Shown here piece by piece: positions 36,110 to 44,288 of a stretch of DNA of 61,510 nucleotides. A program made the position numbers and the translations under genes. The notes beneath the pieces were generated by a model, which saw only the letters and a list, made by a program, of their open reading frames with translations, did no database searches and had not been told where the DNA came from. Position 1 is the first letter of the stretch. Each line of letters opens with the position of its first letter. Source of the stretch: Bacteroidota bacterium (GTDB taxonomy: Bacteria; Bacteroidota; Ignavibacteria; Kryptoniales; JAKASW01); NCBI GenBank assembly GCA_021789975.1, contig JAJYIT010000026.1, forward strand, positions 1 through 61,510. Reading direction: 5' to 3'.

Positions 36110-36306
36110 CTCTCTTTATAAATGTTGGCCGTCAAAAACGCAAACGTGGAAAGGAGATATGAGATCAATATCACAACAGTGACCATTTCGCAAAAGGACC
36201 GATCTCAAACGACTCGGAATGGTGTTGCTCTTCCCTGCTTTTGAAAACACTTCTGCTGCAAAAGTTTCGTTCCGCGTCCGGTCTGCCAGCTATAAATGCA
36301 TAGAAA

Positions 36307-39117
36307 TTAGAAGTCCCAGCCGAAGAAAAATTGGGAGAAGAGCCCGTGCTCCAGCCTGTGGAAATTGTCCTCAATCCTTTTTCCCATGTCGTACCTTAGT
36401 ACCAGGATTCCGCCAAGGTTGAACCGGAGTCCCACGCCGAAATCACCGAGCGTGGAAGTGTATACATTGTCCCATGCTGCACCTGCATCGAAGTATGCCG
36501 CACCCCGAATTGCTGTAAATAGCATTCCGCCAAAAGGAAACTTTATGTTGAGCTCGTCAATCAACGGGAACCGGAGCTCTTCACTGGCAATCCACATCTT
36601 TTTTCCTCTGATGCTCCAGAGCGGCCATCCGCGCAAATCCCAGCTACCCCCCATGAAGAATCGCCTCGACTGGATTCCCTGATTAAGGAGAACAGCTTCG
36701 CGGGTTGCAAATGCCGTGGTTCGATTGATCCGGAAATAGCGCCGATAGTCCAAGATCAGAGTCAAATAGTCTACCGATCCGTATTCGACATCCGTTGTAT
36801 AGGCAAGACTCAAAATCATCCTGTGACCGTCGATCGGTCCGGTTGGACCCCAAAGCGAGTTGTCTTCAACGTACGCTACAGAGTTCGAGAATAGCATGGA
36901 CGTCTGCTCGCCTATGCCGTAATAGAGATCCTTGTAAGTATCAGAAAGGCTCGTAGTGGCCTCGATCCTGTCGAAGCGAGACAACGGATAGCTCAGCGTG
37001 AAATAACCGCCGTAAGATCTCTCGTAGAAATATATGTCAGGATCCGTCAAATCGTAATTTCTACCGGCGAAGTTGAACAGACCGTATGCATAGTTCAGTC
37101 TGTGGGTCATAGAGATTTTCGATATAGCGACATTGAAACTCTTAAGGATTTCGCTCTGAGTCTCCGCTGTGTTGAACAACAGAAAATAGTACTGGTCGTT
37201 GCCGAGCATGTCGCTAAGTGCCATGGCGGCACCTCCCGCAGTACCGAAGACAGGATCAGTAGTGATCTGGCTTTCTGCAATGTCAATGCTGTACTTGGGA
37301 ACATAAGGAGTGGCGGTTCTAATCCCCCTGGGTGCATACTCGCCCGCGTACCACGAAGTATCATAGTCGCTGATCCTGTATGTACACTTCACCTCCGAAG
37401 TATCGAGCCGCGCCTCTACACTGTCTAGCATCCTGATCTGAATGCTGTAATGTTCAAACGTGCTGAACAACAATCCCGAAGAATCAGTCCATGACGGGTT
37501 AAAGGCAGCGGTTAGGAAATTTGTCAACCGGTAAGACTCAACGGAATCAGGGATCGGCGACAGATCGAGCGGCAATACATAGATATTCTGCCCGCCCCCT
37601 TTGTTTCCCACGTATGCGATTTCCTTTCCATCCGGCGACCATATAGGTGCGAAGTCCGATTCCATACCTTCAGTAAGATGTAGTATCCTACCGTTGTCTG
37701 CTTGCAAGAGAAATAGATTGTAGTAGCCTTCTTTGCCATACTTAGCCCGGTCAGAAGCAAATACAATCCACTTACCGTCCGGAGACCACGATGGATCTCT
37801 GTCATCATAGTAGCCGTGCGTCATCTGGTGCAGCTGGCCAGACTCAAGGTCATAAGTATAGATATTATAGTAGCCCGACATCGTTGCTCCTGAGAATGCC
37901 AACTTCTTTCCGTCAGGTGAAAACGAAAGGGTACCTAAGCGATTTATACCTTTCACCTTTTTGTTGGAAATCATTTTCTTGCTTGTGACATCGTACAGGT
38001 GCAGCGCGTCGGATTCTCCACTTTTCGTGATGAACGCAAGCACACCCTCACATGATATCGCCATGCGGTCCGAAGGAAGATGGAACGCCTCAAACTCCGT
38101 CGTCCGTTCCCCCCTGATGACCACTACTGGCTGGCGAAGAGTGTCAAGCTTTTGTTCATAAACATCCGTGTAGCCGTCATGGTTTCCGATGAAATAGACG
38201 TAGTCCTTCCCCGAATTAGATTTAAAGAATACAGGAGAGTCATTGAATCCTTCTGAGCAGATATCCTTGGTAACGTGAGATGGGAAGTCTTGGGTCTTAA
38301 GCAATGGGTAATACTTTTTCTGAAGACTGTATATCCACACCTTGTCGAACTCGTGATAGTCGAGGCCGAGAGTCATCTTGAAATCGTCGTTGAACGTGGG
38401 TGCTTTCCACATATTTTCCATTAGCAGGAGCAGCTTGTCATCACCGTAGTGTTTGGATATGAACCGAAGGATATCTTCTCCCTCCTTGTACATTAGGAAG
38501 GTTCCGTAGATGCTGGTCATATCCGAAAGTGGAACCAGGTAGCCGTTGAGGACTGCGTCGCGCATTACCATTTCTGCCTGGTCATCCCAGCCCATGGACC
38601 AAAACTCAGCCAGCCCTTCGGAGAACCAAAGCGGGAAGCCTCGGTCCGTGCTTTCGCGGTGATCGTGAAGAACCCGGTAGAGCTTAGCAGCTTCAAAGAC
38701 GTGGATGAGCTCGTGGCGTATAACATGTCTCATCTGGTACAATGACCCATCGTATGGGATTACGACCCTTCCCTTCATGTATTCGAAGAATCCGCCGACA
38801 CCTGGAGGAATAAACCCAGATAGGGTGTTGGTTTGCTCGAAATAGAGGTGGGAGGAATAGAGTATCAAGGGAATGCGGTGGGTTATGTTTATGTCAAATT
38901 TATTCTCAAGATAGCGATAACCCTTTTCTGCTATTTCCGCGCTCTGGTTGGCGAGCCGGCTCATCTGCGGATAGAAATAAATGTCAAAATGCGGCGTCCG
39001 CAGGATTTCCCATTTGAAATTTGTGTACTGGACCTTGTTCTGGCCGAAGTAGTAAAACTGGGCGAACGAGGCAGACGAAAATAGAAAGATCGGGAGTATC
39101 AGAAGGAGCTTCTTCAC
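36307..39117 (-). CDS. chimeric envelope protein: peptidase-MA-like domain, TolB-type propeller, Omp85-like barrel
   Basis: A 936-residue exported protein in three blocks. After the signal peptide (LLLILPIFLFSSASFAQ), residues about 30-230 look like a gluzincin of the peptidase MA type: HELIH (H135, E136, H139) and the downstream FPLWFSEGLAEFWS with E167. Residues about 280-560 hold TolB/PD40-like propeller blades (LSFSPDGKKLAFSG, PSWSPDGKWIVFASDR, PIWSPDGKEIAYVG). Residues about 620-936 are a barrel whose SWDLRGWPL (LRGW at 828-831) equals the Omp85 (V/I)RG(F/Y) motif, and it ends in FFFGWDF. The start is GTG at 39117 with no clear ribosome site. It may be a surface or periplasmic protease tethered to its own pore. 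Single parts are familiar; the combination is unusual. It is transcribed after ptsH-ptsI on the same strand. Confidence 0.85.
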   Translation of the reverse strand: MKKLLLILPIFLFSSASFAQFYYFGQNKVQYTNFKWEILRTPHFDIYFYPQMSRLANQSAEIAEKGYRYLENKFDINITHRIPLILYSSHLYFEQTNTLSGFIPPGVGGFFEYMKGRVVIPYDGSLYQMRHVIRHELIHVFEAAKLYRVLHDHRESTDRGFPLWFSEGLAEFWSMGWDDQAEMVMRDAVLNGYLVPLSDMTSIYGTFLMYKEGEDILRFISKHYGDDKLLLLMENMWKAPTFNDDFKMTLGLDYHEFDKVWIYSLQKKYYPLLKTQDFPSHVTKDICSEGFNDSPVFFKSNSGKDYVYFIGNHDGYTDVYEQKLDTLRQPVVVIRGERTTEFEAFHLPSDRMAISCEGVLAFITKSGESDALHLYDVTSKKMISNKKVKGINRLGTLSFSPDGKKLAFSGATMSGYYNIYTYDLESGQLHQMTHGYYDDRDPSWSPDGKWIVFASDRAKYGKEGYYNLFLLQADNGRILHLTEGMESDFAPIWSPDGKEIAYVGNKGGGQNIYVLPLDLSPIPDSVESYRLTNFLTAAFNPSWTDSSGLLFSTFEHYSIQIRMLDSVEARLDTSEVKCTYRISDYDTSWYAGEYAPRGIRTATPYVPKYSIDIAESQITTDPVFGTAGGAAMALSDMLGNDQYYFLLFNTAETQSEILKSFNVAISKISMTHRLNYAYGLFNFAGRNYDLTDPDIYFYERSYGGYFTLSYPLSRFDRIEATTSLSDTYKDLYYGIGEQTSMLFSNSVAYVEDNSLWGPTGPIDGHRMILSLAYTTDVEYGSVDYLTLILDYRRYFRINRTTAFATREAVLLNQGIQSRRFFMGGSWDLRGWPLWSIRGKKMWIASEELRFPLIDELNIKFPFGGMLFTAIRGAAYFDAGAAWDNVYTSTLGDFGVGLRFNLGGILVLRYDMGKRIEDNFHRLEHGLFSQFFFGWDF

Positions 39118-39235
39118 TAGTAAACAAAAATGGAGAATTGGGAGGACTTCCGCAAGTCCCTTTAAGGAAGTGACCGCCTTGCGATCCGTCGAGGAAGAGC
39201 CGGCCCAGCTCTACGGAGGCAAGGGACCAGGCAGC

Positions 39236-41023
39236 CTACTCCACGTACTCTTCGCTTATCGTGGTATGATAAATCCTCTCGAAGTGTGTCTTTAGGTAGC
39301 CGATAAGTAATCTCTTGATATCATCAGCTGAGTCCAGCTTCAGAATCTGTCTTGCAAATCTCCGGGCACTCTTGTAATTAGTCCCCCTGATGATCTTCTT
39401 GAGCACCGGAAGCATGGAGCTGACGGCACTAAATTCATCGAGCCCCAGCCCTAAAAGCATCACAGTGGCTAGAGGGTTACCCGCCATCTCGCCACACATC
39501 GCGACTCTTATTCCTGCGCCATGGCCCGAATCAATTATGAGCTTCACCGTTCGGATCACTGAAGGATGGAATTCATCGAAGACGTTTGCGACCAGTTCAT
39601 TTGTTCTATCTACGGCAAGCAAATATTGAGTGAGATCATTTGTCCCTATGCTTAGAAACTTAACGTGCCTGGCTATCTCCTTACTCATCAACGCGGCGGA
39701 CGGAATCTCGATCATGACACCGACTTCGATATCACGGTCGAATGCGACGCCGGCGGAAGAGAGAGAAGCTTTCGCCTCTTCGAGTAACGCGTTGGCTCTG
39801 ACCACCTCTTCATCTGAGGCCACCATAGGATACATTATTCTACACTTGCCGAACACGCTCGCTCGCAGTATAGCCCGGAATTGCTCTTTTAACATATCCG
39901 GTCTGTCGAGCATCATTCTAATACCCCTCCAGCCGAGGAACGGATTTGGTTCGTCGTGGTCTCCGACAAAAAGCTTGTCACCACCTATATCGAATGTGCG
40001 AAACACCACAGGGTTCGGCGTGGCCTCGACGACAGCCTTTCTGAAAGTCTCAAACTGCATCTCTTCATCAGGAATCGATTCAGCATCGATGATAAGGGGC
40101 TCAGTTCTGAAGAGACCAATCCCGTCTGCACCGTGCGGTTTAAGAAGAGGCAGCTCCTCCAGGAGTTCGACGTTGGCCTCTACAAGGACACGTCTTCCAT
40201 CGGTGGTCCGTGCTGCTTCGCTTGCCTCCGAGAGAAGCTCGCTGTCAAGCTGCTCGCACCACTCTTTCTTCTCGGTATAATTCCGTACCGACTCTTCGGT
40301 AGGGTTAAACACGACGACTCCTCGATACCCGTCGAGGATAACCTTCATACCATCATGGACATGTTTTGTGGCGTCTTTCAATCCGACAACTGCAGGTATA
40401 CCGAGAGAACGCGACAGGATCGATGCGTGCGATCTCGCACCGCCGAAGTCGCTCACATAACCGAGCACCTCATTCCGGCTGAGGAGCACGGCATCTGCAG
40501 GCGTCAGGTCGCTCGTAACGACGATCGGTTTCCCTTCGAATTTCGACTTCAGATGTGCTTCCGTCAGGTTCCTCAATATGCGGTTCTTGACATCCTCAAT
40601 CTCGTATGCGCGCTGTCGGAACAACTCGTTATCGCTTTTTCTCAACTGCCGGACCTGCTTGGAGAACTCGTCGGACACGATGAATTCCACATTTTTCTTC
40701 TCAGCCTCTATACGTGTCTTAACACCGCTGAAAAAGATTGGATCCGACACCATGAGCAGTTGGGCCTCAAAGATCGCTGCCTTGTCTTGTCCGAGTTTAT
40801 CAACGGCAGTCCTGTAGATTTTTTCCAGCTCGTATATTGAACGATCGATGGACTTTTGCAGGCGCTCCAAGTCGTGAACCGGCTCAGCCTTTCTCTCCTC
40901 CACGACTATACCATCTTTCTTGAGAGTGACCGCGGTACCTATAGCAATCCCGGGAGAGGCAGCTACGCCTTTCAGCACAATTTCATCCGCCTCTTTCTGG
41001 GTATGGTACTGTTCAGAGCTCAT
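39236..41023 (-). CDS. ptsI: phosphoenolpyruvate-protein phosphotransferase (PTS enzyme I)
   Basis: A 595-residue enzyme that takes phosphate from PEP and passes it to HPr. The N-terminal HPr-binding and swivel domains carry the phospho-histidine motif DFGGARSHASILSRSLGIPAVVG (H199). The TIM-barrel domain follows (GIGLFRTEPLI, RTFDIGGDK, LGWRGIRMMLDRPD, MIEIPSAALMSKEIA, FLSIGTNDLTQYLLAVDRTN, VAMCGEMAGNP). ATG 41023 lies inside the end of ptsH (11-base overlap), implying translational coupling. No EII permease component is visible in the window. The PTS pair may therefore serve regulation, or EII genes may lie elsewhere. Confidence 0.95.
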   Translation of the reverse strand: MSSEQYHTQKEADEIVLKGVAASPGIAIGTAVTLKKDGIVVEERKAEPVHDLERLQKSIDRSIYELEKIYRTAVDKLGQDKAAIFEAQLLMVSDPIFFSGVKTRIEAEKKNVEFIVSDEFSKQVRQLRKSDNELFRQRAYEIEDVKNRILRNLTEAHLKSKFEGKPIVVTSDLTPADAVLLSRNEVLGYVSDFGGARSHASILSRSLGIPAVVGLKDATKHVHDGMKVILDGYRGVVVFNPTEESVRNYTEKKEWCEQLDSELLSEASEAARTTDGRRVLVEANVELLEELPLLKPHGADGIGLFRTEPLIIDAESIPDEEMQFETFRKAVVEATPNPVVFRTFDIGGDKLFVGDHDEPNPFLGWRGIRMMLDRPDMLKEQFRAILRASVFGKCRIMYPMVASDEEVVRANALLEEAKASLSSAGVAFDRDIEVGVMIEIPSAALMSKEIARHVKFLSIGTNDLTQYLLAVDRTNELVANVFDEFHPSVIRTVKLIIDSGHGAGIRVAMCGEMAGNPLATVMLLGLGLDEFSAVSSMLPVLKKIIRGTNYKSARRFARQILKLDSADDIKRLLIGYLKTHFERIYHTTISEEYVE

Positions 41024-41279
41024 CAAATCCTCTATCAAAAAAATCCACAAGTGCGGCCAGAGCTTCCTTCTCGTCTTCTCCATCGCAGATGAGCAGGATC
41101 CTGGCACCTTCCTCAGCAGCGAGGGTCATAACTCCGATTATGCTTTTGCCGTTCACCCGGTACCCATCTCGTTCAAGATAGAACTCGGATTTGAATCTCG
41201 CGGCGAGTTTCACCAGTGACGCTGCCGGGCGCGTGTGCAGTCCGAGTCGGTTCTTCACAACAACTTCTTGTTCAAGCAT
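41013..41279 (-). CDS. ptsH: phosphocarrier protein HPr
   Basis: An 88-residue HPr. Starting at the second of two adjacent ATGs (41279) puts the active histidine at H15 (NRLGLHTRPAASLV) and the regulatory serine at S46 (GKSIIGVMTLAA), the standard numbering; ATG 41282 would add one residue. The earlier frame start at 41303 is unlikely. Conservation of Ser46 suggests regulation by HPr kinase, although no such gene is in the window. Its 3' end overlaps ptsI. The prenyl synthase gene lies 130 bases upstream on the same strand. Confidence 0.94.
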   Translation of the reverse strand: MLEQEVVVKNRLGLHTRPAASLVKLAARFKSEFYLERDGYRVNGKSIIGVMTLAAEEGARILLICDGEDEKEALAALVDFFDRGFDEL

Positions 41280-41409
41280 CATAATCCATATTGAGTAATT
41301 CATCTCCGGTCGATTCTCTCATGTACGGATCGGTCCCGCTTCGCTGCTATTCCGCGGAACGCAGTTCATTTTCACTGAAGTCATGTATAAGCAAACGAGT
41401 TCCACGAGA

Positions 41410-42390
41410 TCAGAATCTCCTTTTCACAAGCGTATCCGCGAGTTCGACCAGCATCTCTTTTCCCGCTGAAGCAGTCAGCGCTTCTAAATTAGCTAGTGCA
41501 CGCTCAGTGTAATCAGCCACTTCCTTTTTACCATCTTCAAAGATGCCTGCGTTCCTGTAGGCATCGTGAACCGCAACCACATCATCGGCACTGACAGAAT
41601 TCTTCCTGTACGCAGCATCCACTACTGCAAAACTCTTCCTGTCCATTGACTGCTGGGCTTTGATGAACAGGAAATTTCGTTTCTTTTCCATGATGTCGAG
41701 ACCCCGTGGTTTCCCGAACCTCTCCATGTCACCTTCGAGGTCGAGCATATCGTCAAGGATTTGAAACGCTATGCCAATGTTGAGTCCGAATTTCCCGAGC
41801 GATCCAATTTCCTGCGTTGTTCCGCCTCCAAGAAGGGCGCCTAATTCGCCGGCGGCCATCAGCAGGGCACCAGTCTTCCTGGAAATCATGTCGATATAGT
41901 CAGTCATCGTGTACCCGACCGACTTGCTCAAATTTTCGTCGAGTGCTTGTCCATCGCATACCTGTTTCACGCCTTCATTGAAAATCCTGAGCCCTGCACG
42001 CAGATGCCGGCCGCTGCACTTTTCCAGAGCGTCATAGGCGAGCGCCATCATCTGATCGCCGACAAGTATCGCCGTATTGGTGCCGCTGGTGATATGAACG
42101 GTTGCCTTCCCGCGGCGAGTATCTGCTTTGTCCATGATATCGTCATGGACCAGGGTGAAATTGTGCAGGATCTCTATCGCGACGGCGGCTTGCATGACGT
42201 CCTGACTGAAAGCTCCAACAGCCTCCGAAGCAAATATGGTCAGAAGCGGTCGCACTCTTTTTCCGCCCATCGAGAAGACATAGCCTATGTCCCTTCTTAG
42301 CGGAGAGTCTCCCAACAATTCGAGCGACCCCTCAAGCTCGGCTTCTATCGATTGACGGTACTCTTCAGACAATGTCGTAAACTTGCTCAA
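41410..42390 (-). CDS. polyprenyl diphosphate synthase, FPP/GGPP-type
   Basis: A 326-residue all-helical synthase that condenses IPP with allylic diphosphates. The first Asp-rich motif is EILHNFTLVHDDIMDKADTRRGK (DDIMD at 83-87) and the second is FQILDDMLDLEGD. The first motif lacks the two-residue insert of typical bacterial FPP synthases, and a phenylalanine stands five positions before it (F78). Both features resemble archaeal-type short-chain GGPP/FPP synthases more than long-chain IspB. Chain length therefore is probably C15-C20, by inference. Its start overlaps the stop of the IPP isomerase gene by four bases (ATGA), so both are translated together. This supports one isoprenoid operon that could feed the UbiA enzyme at 6202. 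Confidence 0.93.
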   Translation of the reverse strand: MSKFTTLSEEYRQSIEAELEGSLELLGDSPLRRDIGYVFSMGGKRVRPLLTIFASEAVGAFSQDVMQAAVAIEILHNFTLVHDDIMDKADTRRGKATVHITSGTNTAILVGDQMMALAYDALEKCSGRHLRAGLRIFNEGVKQVCDGQALDENLSKSVGYTMTDYIDMISRKTGALLMAAGELGALLGGGTTQEIGSLGKFGLNIGIAFQILDDMLDLEGDMERFGKPRGLDIMEKKRNFLFIKAQQSMDRKSFAVVDAAYRKNSVSADDVVAVHDAYRNAGIFEDGKKEVADYTERALANLEALTASAGKEMLVELADTLVKRRF

Positions 42391-43490
42391 GAGGATATCC
42401 TCACTATTTCAGCTCGTTTTAACATCGACAGGTTCCTGCTCCCTGTCAAAAACATAGCGCCTTTTAATTCTTCGACCCAATTGTCAAACTCTTTGATCAA
42501 ACCTACAGTCCCCCCGTTGTTAAACGCTTTCAAAAAGGGCTGGGCTGCAGCACACAGATCCGCACCAAGCGCAACAGATTTTGCCACATCCAAGCCGTCC
42601 CGGACTCCGCCTGACGATATCAATTTGAACTTTCTACGCGAAGGGAGCGCATTTATTTTGATGAGAGCATCGGTCGTTGGGATTCCCCAGTTCCAGAACT
42701 TCATGCCGACTCGTCTGTCATCCCGTCTCACCGTCTCAATTGCCGCCCAGCTCGTGCCGCCCGCTCCCGAAACGTCGATCGCCGATACGCCGACGCCAAT
42801 GAGTTGTTTTGCCTCGCGCACGCCGATACCCGCACCTGTTTCCTTGACGATCACGGGTATATCCAGAACTCGAACTAGTTTGTCAATACCTTTAAGCACT
42901 CCTCTGAAATTCCTCTCGCCTTCCGGTTGGATAAACTCCTGAAGAGCATTGAGATGGATCGCAAGAGCATCCGCCTCGACCATATCCACAATATCCCGGA
43001 CTCGTTTCAAGGCAAAACCGCTCGCGACCTGTGCCGCGCCGATATTCCCCATCACGAAAATACCCTTCCCCACTTTGCGGACGACTCTGAAAGATTCGAG
43101 GTAATCATCATTGTCAAGCGCCTGTCTCTGACTCCCGACCCCCATCCCAATGTTTCTCTCCCTGCATAGCTCGGCCATGGCGGAATTGATTTTCGCAGCG
43201 CGATCGAAACCGCCGGTCATGGAGGACACAAGTATCGGCGCGGAAAATTTATGCGAATAGAACTTCACGGTCGTATCTATGTCTCCGAAGTCCACTTCAG
43301 GCAGTGCACAGTGGTTGAGCTCATACATGTCGAACCCGGCCGACTTTTTGTAATCGATATTTTCTCGGAGGACGATATCAACGTGGCTCGACTTCCGCCT
43401 GGCGATGCGATCCATCCCGGATGAGTCCGAATCTCCCGCAATTCCTCCGTCCATCGTCCTTTTTCCGCGTGGTAGTTTGGTGCTCGACAT
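42387..43490 (-). CDS. fni: type 2 isopentenyl-diphosphate delta-isomerase
   Basis: A 367-residue FMN-dependent isomerase converting IPP to DMAPP. Family marks: RKSSHVDIVLREN near the N-terminus, PILVSSMTGGFDRAAKIN, GVGSQRQAL, LAIHLNALQEFIQPEGERNF, VIVKETGAGIGVREAKQL, GAGGTSWAAIE, WGIPTTDALI and SSGGVRDGLDVAKSVALGADLC. The first 24 residues before MDRIARRK are not conserved. ATGs at codons 13 and 25 are alternative starts, and ribosome sites do not decide. Because dxr (MEP pathway) is also present, this enzyme would balance the IPP/DMAPP pool and is not strictly essential. Confidence 0.95.
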   Translation of the reverse strand: MSSTKLPRGKRTMDGGIAGDSDSSGMDRIARRKSSHVDIVLRENIDYKKSAGFDMYELNHCALPEVDFGDIDTTVKFYSHKFSAPILVSSMTGGFDRAAKINSAMAELCRERNIGMGVGSQRQALDNDDYLESFRVVRKVGKGIFVMGNIGAAQVASGFALKRVRDIVDMVEADALAIHLNALQEFIQPEGERNFRGVLKGIDKLVRVLDIPVIVKETGAGIGVREAKQLIGVGVSAIDVSGAGGTSWAAIETVRRDDRRVGMKFWNWGIPTTDALIKINALPSRRKFKLISSGGVRDGLDVAKSVALGADLCAAAQPFLKAFNNGGTVGLIKEFDNWVEELKGAMFLTGSRNLSMLKRAEIVRISS

Positions 43491-43917
43491 GTATGTAAAA
43501 AAATAGCCCCGATGGTGAAAATAAGCAAGGTTATGGGTAAAAGGGTAATGGGCTACTTTGGCTTTGAAAAGAACTTACTACCGAGCCGTTGGCTCATCAG
43601 CCTCTGGCTGAGGATCGCACGAATTCTGTTTTCCCAATCCAAACCTGCCTGCCTCGTATGTTAGAAGTTGATGGAAATGCTGTTGAATGTTTACCTTGGT
43701 AGAAGAGCATGCACATGCCTTGGGCTGCAGCAGGGAGGAATTGCAGGTATCACAGTTAAAGGAAACTTAATGATAGGAGTCGGATACCTTGGCTCCAAGG
43801 CTGTAGCATCTGCCGAGAAGAGACAAAACTAATATTCGCAGGCACTGGCCGGAACAGCCACAACCGGGAGTCATCTCGTCTCTTGCTTTCTGAATTCATA
43901 AGAATAGAGAGGATCAC
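43491..43917. other. 427 bases with no intact gene
   Basis: No complete frame with a ribosome site is seen. It lies just upstream of the T9SS sorting-domain relic and probably contains the eroded body of that gene on the plus strand. Stretches such as GIAGITVKGNLMIGVGYLGSKAVAS read as protein-like but are broken by stops. The promoter of the fni gene should lie at its left end. Confidence 0.45.
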
Positions 43918-44171
43918 TCCCTGAGCCAGAATTATCCCAATCCCTTCAACCCGACGACCAAAATAAGCTACACCGTTCCGAAAGATGGGATGGTAACTTT
44001 GAAGGTGTACGATCTACTGGAAGAGTAGTCGAGACATCGGTGAACCAGGATGAAACAATCGGGAGGTAAACCACTACCTTCAACGGTTCGAATCTTGCCA
44101 GCGGCGTCTACTTCTACAATCTCGACGCAGCTGGACACGTGCTGGTGAAGAAGATGTTGATGATCAAGTGA
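43918..44171 (+). pseudogene. relic of a T9SS sorting domain
   Basis: The plus strand encodes [18 protein letters not shown] and VTLKVYDLL. One missing base after the second leucine of LL (near 44018) throws the frame. In the restored frame [17 protein letters not shown] is followed by an in-frame TAA, then TTTFNGSNLASGVYFYNL and LVKKMLMIK with stop at 44169-44171. This is a complete type A sorting domain, so only the 3' end of a former secreted-protein gene survives, with a frameshift and a nonsense change. Its terminator is still intact 40 bases on. Confidence 0.85.
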
Positions 44172-44211
44172 CCTCGTCCGCACCGCCCAGTTTATGCAGC
44201 TATCATCCAAT

Positions 44212-44236
44212 CCTCGCCATTATCGCGGGGCTTTTT
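44212..44236 (+). terminator. rho-independent terminator kept after the T9SS relic
   Basis: CCTCGC (44212-44217) pairs with GCGGGG (44225-44230), including one T-G pair, around a 7-base loop. CTTTTTG follows. Orientation and position fit the plus-strand relic. Confidence 0.65.
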
Positions 44237-44288
44237 GCTTCCTGCATAGCGACCTGAAACATAATGAAGCAAATGCCCCGATTTCCGC

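Noticed and set aside
39147-39162. GGACTT-CCGC-AAGTCC hairpin after ptsI as terminator
   Set aside because: The stem has only six base pairs and no T-run in the minus direction, too weak to call.
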